Shown: positions 16,067 through 25,100 of the stretch, piece after piece | How positions within the stretch are numbered: position 1 is the first letter of the stretch | Layout: each line of letters opens with the position of its first letter | NCBI GenBank assembly: GCA_964578175.1 | Contig: CAZOBH010000015.1 | Span: 1 to 27,945, forward strand | Origin: RUG11788 sp964578175 | GTDB taxonomy: Bacteria; Bacillota_I; Bacilli_A; RF39; UBA660 | Direction of reading: 5' to 3' | DNA: 27,945 nt | Notes under the pieces: model-generated | The model's database searches: none | What the model was told of the DNA's origin: nothing | The model's input: the letters and a program-made list of their open reading frames with translations, nothing else | Translations under genes and position numbers: made by a program

Positions 16067-17593
16067 CTACGACATCTTCTTAAGTCTTAATAGATATTCG
16101 ATACATTCAGCCATTTTACCTTCACCGAACTCATCATTTAAGAACTTAATGAATCCATCTATTTCATCTCTAATATAAGCTAAATTTAATTGTTCAAATT
16201 TACGAAGAATCTTACGAGCTATAAAATAATCTATTCCATCTATTTCATCTCCACCACAAGCAACATATACTGGTACAAATTTTCTCATATGAGATACAAT
16301 ACGGTTACCAAATGCAATTCTGAAATGTTTAATAACATAATCATCCATTTCATCTATCTTTTGTAGAACATCTTCATGAATAGGATTATTATTTATGGCG
16401 TCATTAAATAATTTATCAACATATGAAAAATTAATATCTTGAGCTGGAATATCTTTTGGAGTAAATACTTCTCCTTTATCATTAATATCAATTGGCATAG
16501 CACGGTCATAAACTTTATCAGTAACCATAAATGTAGAGTCATCGTTATTGATTGTTCCGATATACCATACGTTTGCAGGTATTTTTAATTTACCTTCTTT
16601 TAAATGAGCTGGATCGTTTTTCCATTCACTAGGAACTATTTCAACTATCCATTCATCTTTATTAGGCATTTCAAGAATTGATAACATCTCAGCAAAATAA
16701 TATTCAACACGAGATATATTCATTTCATCTAGGATAACTGTATAAATATCATCTGTATATCCTGCTTGATATATTTCTTTTAAAACTTCAGTTTCATTAA
16801 ATTTCTTTGTAAATTCATTGAAATAACCAAATAACTCAGTACGATCTCTCCAAGAAGGTTGAACAGACGCAATACAAGAGTCATGTTTTAAGAATTTTCC
16901 CCAAGCATATGCAAGGGAAGTTTTACCTGTTCCAGAAATACCTTGTAAGATAACTAATTTAGTTGATGCAAGACTAGCAATAAATAAACGAATCATCTTT
17001 TCACGATAATATAATTTTAATTGACTAGCTGCAAAGTTTCTAAACATATCACAAAGTTCAGGTAATTCAAAAGCATTATTATAATTTTGAATTTTATAAC
17101 CTGCAAATTTTTGATCAACTTCATATAATTTAGGGAATCTTATTTCATTAGAATCAACAACATTATCTTCTGGATTCTCTTCTGTTTCTTCTGTATCAGC
17201 CTCATCTGGTCTTAACCCTAATTTAGATACTTTCATTGCTAGAATATCTTCTTTTTCTTTAACAAGTTTTGATACCTCATCATTTAAATTAGCAACTTCT
17301 TCAAGAAGAGATTCTTGTTCTACTAAACTCTTTCTAATACGAATATATTTACGAATTAAGAATACTACTGCAAGAACAATAAGAGCAAGAACTGCTAAAG
17401 TTACTAATAAAGCAATAGCAACAAGAACCCATTCAGGCATTGAAAAATCATTTTTATACTCGTGTATTACTCCTAGGTATGCCGGAATATTAAACATAGT
17501 ACCAATACCTTTAACAAATCCTTTAAATATAAATATTAATCCATTAAAGAATTGGGATAAAAACTCATATAAAAATCTTAAAAAAGTATCCAT
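16067..17593 (-). CDS. Membrane-tethered McrB-family AAA+ ATPase
   Basis: A 508-residue protein. Residues 1-50 contain an amphipathic or membrane-dipping helix, 55-80 a clear membrane segment, and 83-120 a coiled coil, followed by an acidic linker (130-147). The AAA+ domain follows: Walker A GISGTGKT (218-225, Lys224), Walker B TVILDEMN (285-292, Asp289, Glu290), sensor-1 region GTINNDDST (346-354) and arginine finger in VYDRAM (Arg364). LDEMN and the TIN-DxS-x6-DRA pattern place it with the McrB/dynein-like (AAA_5) group rather than with FtsH or Clp. Ordinary McrB proteins are soluble and fused to DNA-binding domains; none is seen here, and the domain is instead tethered to the membrane. Strong AGGAGGT upstream. 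Probably forms a hexameric motor at the inner membrane face. Confidence 0.88.
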   Translation of the reverse strand: MDTFLRFLYEFLSQFFNGLIFIFKGFVKGIGTMFNIPAYLGVIHEYKNDFSMPEWVLVAIALLVTLAVLALIVLAVVFLIRKYIRIRKSLVEQESLLEEVANLNDEVSKLVKEKEDILAMKVSKLGLRPDEADTEETEENPEDNVVDSNEIRFPKLYEVDQKFAGYKIQNYNNAFELPELCDMFRNFAASQLKLYYREKMIRLFIASLASTKLVILQGISGTGKTSLAYAWGKFLKHDSCIASVQPSWRDRTELFGYFNEFTKKFNETEVLKEIYQAGYTDDIYTVILDEMNISRVEYYFAEMLSILEMPNKDEWIVEIVPSEWKNDPAHLKEGKLKIPANVWYIGTINNDDSTFMVTDKVYDRAMPIDINDKGEVFTPKDIPAQDINFSYVDKLFNDAINNNPIHEDVLQKIDEMDDYVIKHFRIAFGNRIVSHMRKFVPVYVACGGDEIDGIDYFIARKILRKFEQLNLAYIRDEIDGFIKFLNDEFGEGKMAECIEYLLRLKKMS

Positions 17594-17602
17594 AAATACC
17601 TC

Positions 17603-18574
17603 CTAATAGACTATTACTTTAGGCATAGTCTCCTTTTTTGCACGCATAATCTCATCATAGTACTCATTATCTTTTGATACATAGATTGATGAAAATAATA
17701 CTAAACTTCTAATATTTCCTTCAAATCTAGAATCAAGTACTACTGAGAATGAAAAACCATCAACTATATAACTATCAAATATATTTTTATATTTTAAATA
17801 ATCTTCATATGTTATTTTAGCAGATATATATCTTTTAGTTAATGGATTATCTATTACTGAGAACAATCTTTTCATTTTCTTTTCTTTTTCTACAATTGAA
17901 GTAGTAAGTTCAAAAACATAATTCTTAGTAAAATCTAATTTAATTGCATTATTTAATACTTCACTACTTGCCATAATAGTTATAATAAATTCTTTATCTT
18001 CATTTACTATAGTGCTATTATAAGCTCTATTTATAGCGTATTCACTATATAGATTAGATATTTTAACACTATGTTCTAACCTTAGTTCATAGACATTATT
18101 ACTTATCTTTTTCTTATTAAGTATAAAATCTTTAGAATCAATTGAACTATTAAACATGTTTTTAGTCTCTTTTAAATTAACATACCAATTAACTAATTCT
18201 TCTTTTAAATTATCACTTTTTCTAATATGTATATTTTCATCTTTAATTAAAGAATCTATTATTTCATCGTTTTCTTCATAAACATCATCAAAATAAACAA
18301 TATATGCAAATAAAGCTACGATATCTTTTAACATTTCTTCATCATTATCATCTTTTAATTTTTCATAAATAATAATTAATTCTTTATTAATTCTATCTAC
18401 AAAATCTTTTATATTATGATAATCTGTTTCATTATAATATCTAACTCCAATATATGTATCTATAAATGGTTCACATATTTTCTTTTGATATTTACTATGA
18501 AAAATAATATTAAAGAATCTTAAATATTCTCTTTTTATAAATGTAATATATTTAGAAACTATATTATAATCCAT
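17603..18574 (-). CDS. Soluble protein of unknown function upstream of the AAA+ gene
   Basis: A 323-residue protein, no signal peptide, no membrane segment. The N-terminal half (1-145) is helical, with a PFIDTYIGVRYYNETDYHNI segment near 36-55. The C-terminal half (about 155-323) looks like alternating strands and helices and contains SFSVVLDSRFEGNIRSLVLFSSIYVS. I recognise no family. It sits 9 nt before the membrane AAA+ gene and 12 nt after a TasA-like gene, so it is probably a cytoplasmic component of the same machine, perhaps a substrate receptor or cofactor of the ATPase (inference). AGGAGG overlaps the upstream TAG stop, which indicates coupled translation. Confidence 0.75.
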   Translation of the reverse strand: MDYNIVSKYITFIKREYLRFFNIIFHSKYQKKICEPFIDTYIGVRYYNETDYHNIKDFVDRINKELIIIYEKLKDDNDEEMLKDIVALFAYIVYFDDVYEENDEIIDSLIKDENIHIRKSDNLKEELVNWYVNLKETKNMFNSSIDSKDFILNKKKISNNVYELRLEHSVKISNLYSEYAINRAYNSTIVNEDKEFIITIMASSEVLNNAIKLDFTKNYVFELTTSIVEKEKKMKRLFSVIDNPLTKRYISAKITYEDYLKYKNIFDSYIVDGFSFSVVLDSRFEGNIRSLVLFSSIYVSKDNEYYDEIMRAKKETMPKVIVY

Positions 18575-18586
18575 AATTACCTCCTA

Positions 18587-19498
18587 CTATGGGTCTTGTA
18601 TATTAACAGTAATAGCACTAGTATTATTTACTATTGGATAAGTATAATTATTACTATTATTTATCTTATAAAATTTTAAAGCTAATGTACTAGATGGATC
18701 TATTTTAAATCTCATTGTATTAATATAATCTACTCCACCTATATTAGTAGTTGTATAAGTTGCATAATTAAGAATTGAACTAGTATTATCAACTAATAAT
18801 ATATTTGGATCAAAACTAATATTTATATATTCACTAATACATTTATTTTTATTAGCATCACTTAAATTAATAAAATCTGATCCATCTATTTTATCTCCTA
18901 CTGAATAAGTGTCAAACGCTTCAGTTACAGTACAAAATGAAACAGCATTAGTCATCTTAAGTAAAGCATAAGCTTTATTAGTTTCATCTTCTATTTCATA
19001 AGTTACTCCACTCTTACCAACTATATATTCATATGTTGCACTAATTGTTTTCTTATAAGGACTAGTACTAGTTGCACTAACTTTTATTTGAAGTTTTTCT
19101 CCTTCAGTAAAAACCCTATTAGGTACAACATATAAAGTAATTGAATTAGAATGATTAGTATTAGTACTATAAATAGTTCCATTACTCTCACTAATACTAC
19201 AATTAACAGTACTAGGACATTCATAACTAACATTATATGAAATATCATAATCAGCGTAAGTATATCTATTCTTTTCAGAAGATAAATCAAATTCTATTTC
19301 AAAATTTCCAACTCCAGACCAATTATTAATTTGGTATAAAGCATCATCAGTTTTTAAACGATTACTATAAAAATAGAAATGTTTACTATTTAAATAGAAT
19401 TCATAAAATTTACTAGATATAAATTTACCTAAAGTAGGAAGAGATATAACCAATGCGATAATAAGTATAATTGCTATTATTTTCTTAGTATTTTTCAT
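18587..19498 (-). CDS. Exported TasA-like beta-rich protein
   Basis: A 303-residue protein starting at MKNTKKIIAI; this ATG has AGGAAGTG and lies one base after the upstream TAA, so the longer in-frame reading (to 19543) is rejected. Hydrophobic core 6-22, then LPTLGKFISSKFYEF, a SipW-type ending in which G-K-(F/Y)-(I/V)-S-S matches the A-K-Y-V-S-S of the plus-strand protein. The extracellular part is beta-rich and Asn/Ser/Thr-rich with four Cys residues, Cys in YECPSTVNCS forming a close pair and two more in VSFCTV and NKCISEY. This is the largest and most divergent TasA-like member of the operon. A clear Ala-x-Ala site is lacking. Confidence 0.68.
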   Translation of the reverse strand: MKNTKKIIAIILIIALVISLPTLGKFISSKFYEFYLNSKHFYFYSNRLKTDDALYQINNWSGVGNFEIEFDLSSEKNRYTYADYDISYNVSYECPSTVNCSISESNGTIYSTNTNHSNSITLYVVPNRVFTEGEKLQIKVSATSTSPYKKTISATYEYIVGKSGVTYEIEDETNKAYALLKMTNAVSFCTVTEAFDTYSVGDKIDGSDFINLSDANKNKCISEYINISFDPNILLVDNTSSILNYATYTTTNIGGVDYINTMRFKIDPSSTLALKFYKINNSNNYTYPIVNNTSAITVNIQDP

Positions 19499-19499
19499 A

Positions 19500-20087
19500 T
19501 TACACTTCCTGTTCAGCATGAACATATACTTCAATAAGTTCAACTACTCCTGAATAATCAACAGGATTATCTTTATATATTTCAGGGAATTCTACACTTA
19601 AGACATAAGTATGAGTACTCTTTGCATTATATTTTAATGATGATACTCCATCTATATATAGATGTTTATAATACATTCCATTAGAATCAGTTGTATAACT
19701 AGTACTAGAAGTAATATCATGATTCAAATCATCTTCTTTATATAACTTATATTCTAAAGGCATATTAGTAGTAGTAATAAACTCAATACTATAAGTTAAA
19801 TCAACATTAGCTTTTTCTTCTCCTTTAAAATTTGAAACAGTAAACGAATATAAATATGGTTCACTTCTAGGAACTATTTCCTCTAGCTTAATAGAATCAT
19901 TATAACTTTTAACATCTGCTATAAAAAAAGCAATCGTAGGTTTAATTTTTACATCTGTTATAGTTTCATATTTAGATTTAGTAAATCTATAATTTCTAAT
20001 TATAAGTAAAGTAATAATAATAAAACATGAAAGAATTATAAGACGGAGTAACAATTTTTTATCAAAACGACTTAATAGTTCTTTCAT
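19500..20087 (-). CDS. Exported TasA-like protein following the second SipW-like peptidase
   Basis: A 195-residue protein with basic N-terminus, hydrophobic core (12-30), then RNYRFTKSKYETIT and a predicted extracellular beta-sandwich (AFFIADVKSYNDSIKLEEI, SYSFTVSNF-like strands, C-terminal VVELIEVYVHAE strand). The S-K-Y-x-T after the core resembles the A-K-Y-V-S motif of the family, but small residues at a cleavage site are not obvious. It lies 8 nt after the SipW-like peptidase gene and its start is set by AGGTGA overlapping that gene's TAG. Probably a minor subunit or anchor of the fibre system. Confidence 0.68.
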   Translation of the reverse strand: MKELLSRFDKKLLLRLIILSCFIIITLLIIRNYRFTKSKYETITDVKIKPTIAFFIADVKSYNDSIKLEEIVPRSEPYLYSFTVSNFKGEEKANVDLTYSIEFITTTNMPLEYKLYKEDDLNHDITSSTSYTTDSNGMYYKHLYIDGVSSLKYNAKSTHTYVLSVEFPEIYKDNPVDYSGVVELIEVYVHAEQEV

Positions 20088-20095
20088 ATTTTCAC

Positions 20096-20953
20096 CTACT
20101 TGCTTTTTTTATTTTTAAATTTATTTTGAATAGCTTTTAAATCTAATCTAATCGTATATTCAATAAAGTCTTTTTCTTTTTGTTCCAATTTAGGTAATAC
20201 TGGTTTATTTTCATCAATACTATCTATTTTCTTTTTTAATCCTCTCATTTCAGATTTATTTAAATGTATTCTTTTATCATTATAAGTTTTATTAATCTCT
20301 TCAAGATCAATCTTACTAGTATAATCAAGTAATACATTAACATCTATCGGATCATTAACTTTAACTGTTTTTTCTTCTTTTTCAATTACTTTTTCAGGTA
20401 TATTTTTCTTTTTTTCTTTCTTTACTTTTTTAGATTTAGTCTTTTTAACTTCTTTTTCTTTACCATCATATGATATAGCAAAATCAAAAGCTAAAAGAGT
20501 AATAAATAAAACTATTAATATTTTAGGTTCAGTAATAACTTTTTGCCATACTCCAAGTTCTGGATAAACTTTAATTACTTTTCCTACTACCTGATCTCTA
20601 TTTATCGGAGTATCATAAGTATTATTTGCGTCTCCCATAACAGTAATAGTGTCACTATTTACTATTACTATTCTATGTGTTATTATTTCATTCTTATCAT
20701 TAATATAAGTAATAATATCATCTTTAACTAAATTATCATTTCCAATTTTTACTACAACAATATCATTAACTGATAAAGCAGGTTCCATAGAGCCACTAGA
20801 TACTTCAAACATTGTATAACCAAAATAGTTAGGATAACTATTATTAGTAAACATAATACTTAATCGCCCATAAATAATTACTGCTAATATCAAAAGTAAT
20901 ATTACCGTAACAATATTAGATAATATTTTTACACCCTTTTTAAGCGAGCTCAT
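20096..20953 (-). CDS. sipW: SipW-like signal peptidase I with long Lys-rich cytoplasmic tail
   Basis: A 285-residue protein. The N-terminal 165 residues are a complete SipW-like peptidase: membrane helix (11-33), Ser55 in VSSGSMEPAL, His93 in IITHRIV, Asp108 in VMGDANNTYDTP, and a second helix (143-162). The remaining 120 residues are very basic (KKTKSKKVKKEKKKN) and then contain IDVNVLLDYTSKIDLEEI and a C-terminal helix. Typical SipW proteins end soon after the second membrane helix, so this tail is an extra cytoplasmic domain of unknown role. It might contact the AAA+ motor or its partners, whose coiled coil is preceded by the membrane and followed by an acidic linker (inference). GAGGT precedes the ATG. 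Confidence 0.9.
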   Translation of the reverse strand: MSSLKKGVKILSNIVTVILLLILAVIIYGRLSIMFTNNSYPNYFGYTMFEVSSGSMEPALSVNDIVVVKIGNDNLVKDDIITYINDKNEIITHRIVIVNSDTITVMGDANNTYDTPINRDQVVGKVIKVYPELGVWQKVITEPKILIVLFITLLAFDFAISYDGKEKEVKKTKSKKVKKEKKKNIPEKVIEKEEKTVKVNDPIDVNVLLDYTSKIDLEEINKTYNDKRIHLNKSEMRGLKKKIDSIDENKPVLPKLEQKEKDFIEYTIRLDLKAIQNKFKNKKSK

Positions 20954-20979
20954 ATGTTACCTCACTTTCTTTTTATTCT

Positions 20980-21528
20980 TTATATATGTTGTTCAAAATG
21001 AACATTTATAACAAATTCAATTTGTTGTCCTACTAACTTAGTATCATTTAAATCATAATCAGAATCATCTTCCCAATTAAGAAGAAGTTTTAAATTCTTT
21101 TTACGATTAGTATCAGTTAAATTCATAATACCCGTAAAATGATTATCATTTGATACTTGGTTAGTATCTAAATCTACTATTTGAAATGAAATATTAGGAT
21201 ATTCTTCTATTGAACTAGTATCAACATCAATATCATAATCAACTGCTACATCAGTTTCACTAGCGTCTATTTCTATTTCATATTCAGCACTGCTTCCTGG
21301 AGCAAAATAACCATCTTCAACATGCTCAGGATTAGTATAATTAAAATCATTTAAAGTTATAGAATTAGTTAACGATATATCTTCACCATTAAGATATATT
21401 TTCCATTTAGCAACTTCTAACTTTTGAGTTCCACTAGTATTAGTTTCAAATAAACCAAAAGTATCTTGAACTACTATAACTAATGCTAATAAACAAAAGA
21501 AAGCAAAGACGAAAAGCCATTTCTTCAT
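20980..21528 (-). CDS. TasA-like secreted protein paired with a degenerate SipW-like protein
   Basis: A 182-residue protein. Hydrophobic core (4-20), then QDTFGLFETNTSGTQKLEVAKWKIYLNG; cleavage is likely near DTFG. The A-K-W-K-(I/V)-x-(L/V)-N-G strand and the VEDGYFAPGSSAEYEIEIDA segment (about 67-86) place it with the plus-strand protein at 13191-13787, which reads AEWTFKVNN and KDGVIAPTSTGYFDIVVDSS. No Cys in the predicted mature part; very acidic (many Asp/Glu). The start lies 2 nt after the stop of the degenerate SipW-like gene, so the two are translationally coupled. Confidence 0.78.
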   Translation of the reverse strand: MKKWLFVFAFFCLLALVIVVQDTFGLFETNTSGTQKLEVAKWKIYLNGEDISLTNSITLNDFNYTNPEHVEDGYFAPGSSAEYEIEIDASETDVAVDYDIDVDTSSIEEYPNISFQIVDLDTNQVSNDNHFTGIMNLTDTNRKKNLKLLLNWEDDSDYDLNDTKLVGQQIEFVINVHFEQHI

Positions 21529-21530
21529 GT

Positions 21531-22067
21531 TTAATCTTCATCCTCATCTTTGTCTTTAAATGATTCAACTATCATTATAATTTCATAAACTATTAAGAAT
21601 AGAGTTGGGAATATAACAAAGAACATAAATCCCCATTTAGATGTTACAACGCTAAATACAGTTCCAACATGATGATAAACTCCTACTTCATTCATCGTAC
21701 CAATAACATATTCACCTGATACTTTAACGCCACTAATAACAAAAGTTGATTCAGCTTGTGTAACAGGAGTTATTTTTTCAATTTGACCAGTATAGATTAA
21801 AACAGAACTTTTCTTACTAGCGTCATAATAAAATGCATAATCTCCGACTTTAATTGTTGAATCAGCATCTCTTTTAACAATAAGTAAGTCTCCTTCTTTA
21901 TATCCATACTTTTCCATTCCATTATCATCAATATTTAGAATTGTATACTTACCTAATTGAGGTGTTGCAAAATCATTATATGAAAGCAAACATACAATAG
22001 ATGTAATAGCTATTAAAAACCAAACAGAAAGAACTACATCAATAATTATTTTTTTAATCAATTTCAT
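21531..22067 (-). CDS. SipW-like signal peptidase homologue with catalytic residues lost (pseudoenzyme)
   Basis: A 178-residue protein with the same plan as the SipW-like peptidase at 14431-14958: N-terminal helix (6-28), short outer domain, C-terminal helix (147-167), acidic tail DKDEDED. It aligns by eye without gaps through the nucleophile region: ITGSMKPEYVPGDIIVV against DDNGMEKYGYKEGDLLIV. The catalytic Ser is replaced by Gly50. The general-base segment IVTHRVIEK aligns with LIYTGQIEK, so His is replaced by Thr93. No Asp matches the third residue. The reading frame is intact with a strong GAGGGTGA site, so this is a maintained protein, not a decayed gene. First gene of the ten-gene operon. 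A chaperone, regulator or substrate-holding role is my inference. Confidence 0.8.
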   Translation of the reverse strand: MKLIKKIIIDVVLSVWFLIAITSIVCLLSYNDFATPQLGKYTILNIDDNGMEKYGYKEGDLLIVKRDADSTIKVGDYAFYYDASKKSSVLIYTGQIEKITPVTQAESTFVISGVKVSGEYVIGTMNEVGVYHHVGTVFSVVTSKWGFMFFVIFPTLFLIVYEIIMIVESFKDKDEDED

Positions 22068-22099
22068 ATTTTCACCCTCTATTTTATATTTTAACCTAT

Positions 22100-22127
22100 A
22101 TTATATTTTAACATGTATTATAATCAA
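22100..22127 (-). promoter_or_regulatory. Promoter of the ten-gene operon
   Basis: TTGATT (22122-22127), 16-nt spacer, TATAAT (22100-22105) on the minus strand, 33 nt upstream of the ATG at 22067 and just after the terminator of the preceding gene. No comparable promoter is seen inside the operon, where gaps are 26 nt or less. Confidence 0.65.
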
Positions 22128-22142
22128 ATTAAAGTAAATAAG

Positions 22143-22174
22143 AAAAAAACACATCATTAAGATGTGTTTTTTTA
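22143..22174 (-). terminator. Terminator after the 1102-residue surface protein
   Basis: AAAAAAACACATC-ttaat-GATGTGTTTTTTT on the minus strand, beginning at the stop codon (22172-22174). The long A/T arms mean it could work in both directions. Confidence 0.88.
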
Positions 22175-25100
22175 TTCAAAATATAGTGTTTTATATACAC
22201 CGTCAGTTCCATTTACTAAGCTAAAGTTATCTTCATGAGAATTAATCATACCAGGATTATTTATAGCATTCGTTTCACCTTTTAATATTCCATCATATAT
22301 AGAAACATTAGAATCAGTAGTTAATCCATATGTCTTTCCTTGAAGTATTGGAGTAGATGTATTATGATTATTATCTTTTACTCCAATAACTAAACTAGAA
22401 CCAACATTAGTAACCGCTTGTTGTTTTTCTGAAATAATAGTTCCACCTTTTATATTCATGACTCCACCATTTAAATTATGTAGTGTTGCTCTTTGATTAG
22501 TAGTAGCTTTTAAATAAGCATTTCCACTTATCTCTACAAAACCTCCATCATTATAAATTGATTGTTTAGTACCAGTTGCTAAAATATTACCACCAGTAAC
22601 TATTAATACACCAGAAGAATTATTATTAATAACTGCTTCCATTCCAGATGAAGATAAAGTACCATTATTTATTTTTATTTTTCCATTATTAACTAATACC
22701 GCTTTAGTATTAGAATTACTTAAAGTATAGTTTTGTAAATCAAATACTATATTTTGGTTTTCCTCAATCGTTACTAATGATGCAGAAGTATTCATCAACA
22801 ATTTAATTGTTGTTTCTGTATTATCAGTTGGAACTTCTTTTATAGCATCTTCTAAACTAGAATAATTAAAGCCATTTATTTCTGCTACCGCTTCTGTAGC
22901 CCAATGAGCATAATAAGTAACATCATCAGTTATTATTGTATTAGCATTTATTCGAGTACCACCAGTTGATGAAGTATACCATCCCATAAAATAGTAATTT
23001 TCTTTTGTTGTAATAGGTAAGTTTCCAATAGCTGTATTAGTATCTACTTTAATAGGATTTACTGCAACTCCACCTTGACTATTAAATGTAACTGTTTTTT
23101 CTACACCTGTATAGAATGTATCATCCATCATTACTAAAGGCACTTCTATTGCTGGACGAACAGTATTTACTTGGGTTTTAGAAGACACTGCTCTTGTATT
23201 AGTGTGATATCTATAAGTAACACCATTTATTTTTTCAAGCCATACTCCATCTTGGCTTTGTTCAACATCAGCAAATCTAGAGTTTTCTAGTAAATATGGA
23301 CATCTATCCAAATCACCAGTAGTTGTTAAAGTATTTTTCCCACATGCTGCTTTTAATTCATCATATGTTGGTATTCTTGCTGGTTTACCATTAAACTTAA
23401 TAGGTAGATTACTCCATTGATTACTTGTTGGTAATTGATCAAAAATATCATCATAAGCAAAGTTATTAATATTTTGTTGACCATTTTCTCCTTCAAAATC
23501 ATTATGAGATATTAATACCGCATTTTCTCCATTAGTTGTTAAATAATAGAATCTTTCAGTTGAAGAATCATATACTTTGTCTCCGTTTACATCACAGTCA
23601 TAAGCATATCCTGGAGTTAAAGTATCACTATCTGGTATAGTACCATAAACTATTGTTTTAGTATTATTTCCACTTCCTTCACGGTATCCTGCTTGGTAGC
23701 ATCCTCCAGTTGTTCTTGTACATTCCTCAGTATGAAGTATAGTAGCACTCTTACATAATACTATCTTTTCCCATTTAGCATAATATGTAACATCACCTAA
23801 TACTTTAGTAGTTGGAGTTACTTTAGTTGTATAGTCTAGACTTGTATACCATCCACCAAATGTATAATAAGTTTTAAGTGTTTCAGGAAGTTCTCCTACT
23901 TCAGTATTATATGTCTTAGTTATTGAATTAACTTCTACTCCACCTTGAGTATCAAACGTAACAGTATACTCTTTAGGAGTATATTCAGGACCAACTGTAG
24001 TATCTTCAGTTATTTCAAAACTCAATGTCTTAGTAGTTACTCCATTTGACCATTTAACAAAATTATAATGTTCTTTATCCTTAGCAGTTAATGTTATTGC
24101 TGTTTCATAAGGATATTTTTTATTTTCGAATGTAGTATCTACATCTTCAATATTATTAATAGTTAATTGATATTCTTTTCTTGTATAAATATAATCTATC
24201 TCAGCACTACCATTAGGTAGAATATTTAATTGTTGAGAATCAGGATTATTAAATCCAGTTCTAGGCATAAAAGCAGGTGTTACTGTAGTACCAGTAGTAC
24301 CATATAAGTCTTCTTCTACTACTTCATAACTTCCATCTAATTTTGTATATTTATGATTTACTTTGTAATGAGTACTCTCTCCTGGTTTAAAATGCGCAGT
24401 ATATGTTTTATTACCAGTTGTACCTTTATATATAGTTACTCTTGTTTGTAAAGCGTCTCCACTACCTTCAGTCCATCCAGAGAAAGAATAACCTTCTTTA
24501 GTTGGATTAACTAAATCAAAAGAATCTGTTTCAACATTATAAGTACTTGGATTACCAGTAACACTTCCACCATCTAAATTATAAGTAATACTATAATCAA
24601 TTAGACTATACTTAGCAGTTATATTAGTATCTTCAGTTACTGCTTTACTGAAATCATATAATTCATCACCAACATACCATCCAAGGAAATTATATCCATC
24701 TCTTATTGGATCTTCAGGTTTTTCTATTTTTGTATTATAATCTATTACTTCAGTAGTAGTTTCACCATTTACTACTTTAGTAATTACAATCTTATCATAA
24801 AGATTAGTATTATTAACAAAATCAATAGTAACACTAGGAGATACAGCTTTAACAAATAATGGACTTAATACTAATATAGTTATAAATATCTTTTTCGTTT
24901 TCTTAACATCAATAACAATTATTAATAATAATCCAATAGATATAACTAATAAATATTTATAAAATGTTATATCACTATTAGTATTAGGATTTACAATGAT
25001 TGATTCATTATCTATATTTCCTTCTTCATCTTCTAGAATTAAAGATATAATAAATTCATCTCTTTGATTTCTACTATTAGCATCATCCAATTCATTTTTA

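Noticed and set aside
14955..17593. McrBC-type restriction/defence system
   Set aside because: The AAA+ domain is McrB-like, but there is no DNA-binding domain, the partner lacks a visible nuclease, the ATPase has a membrane helix, and both genes are embedded in a SipW/TasA operon.
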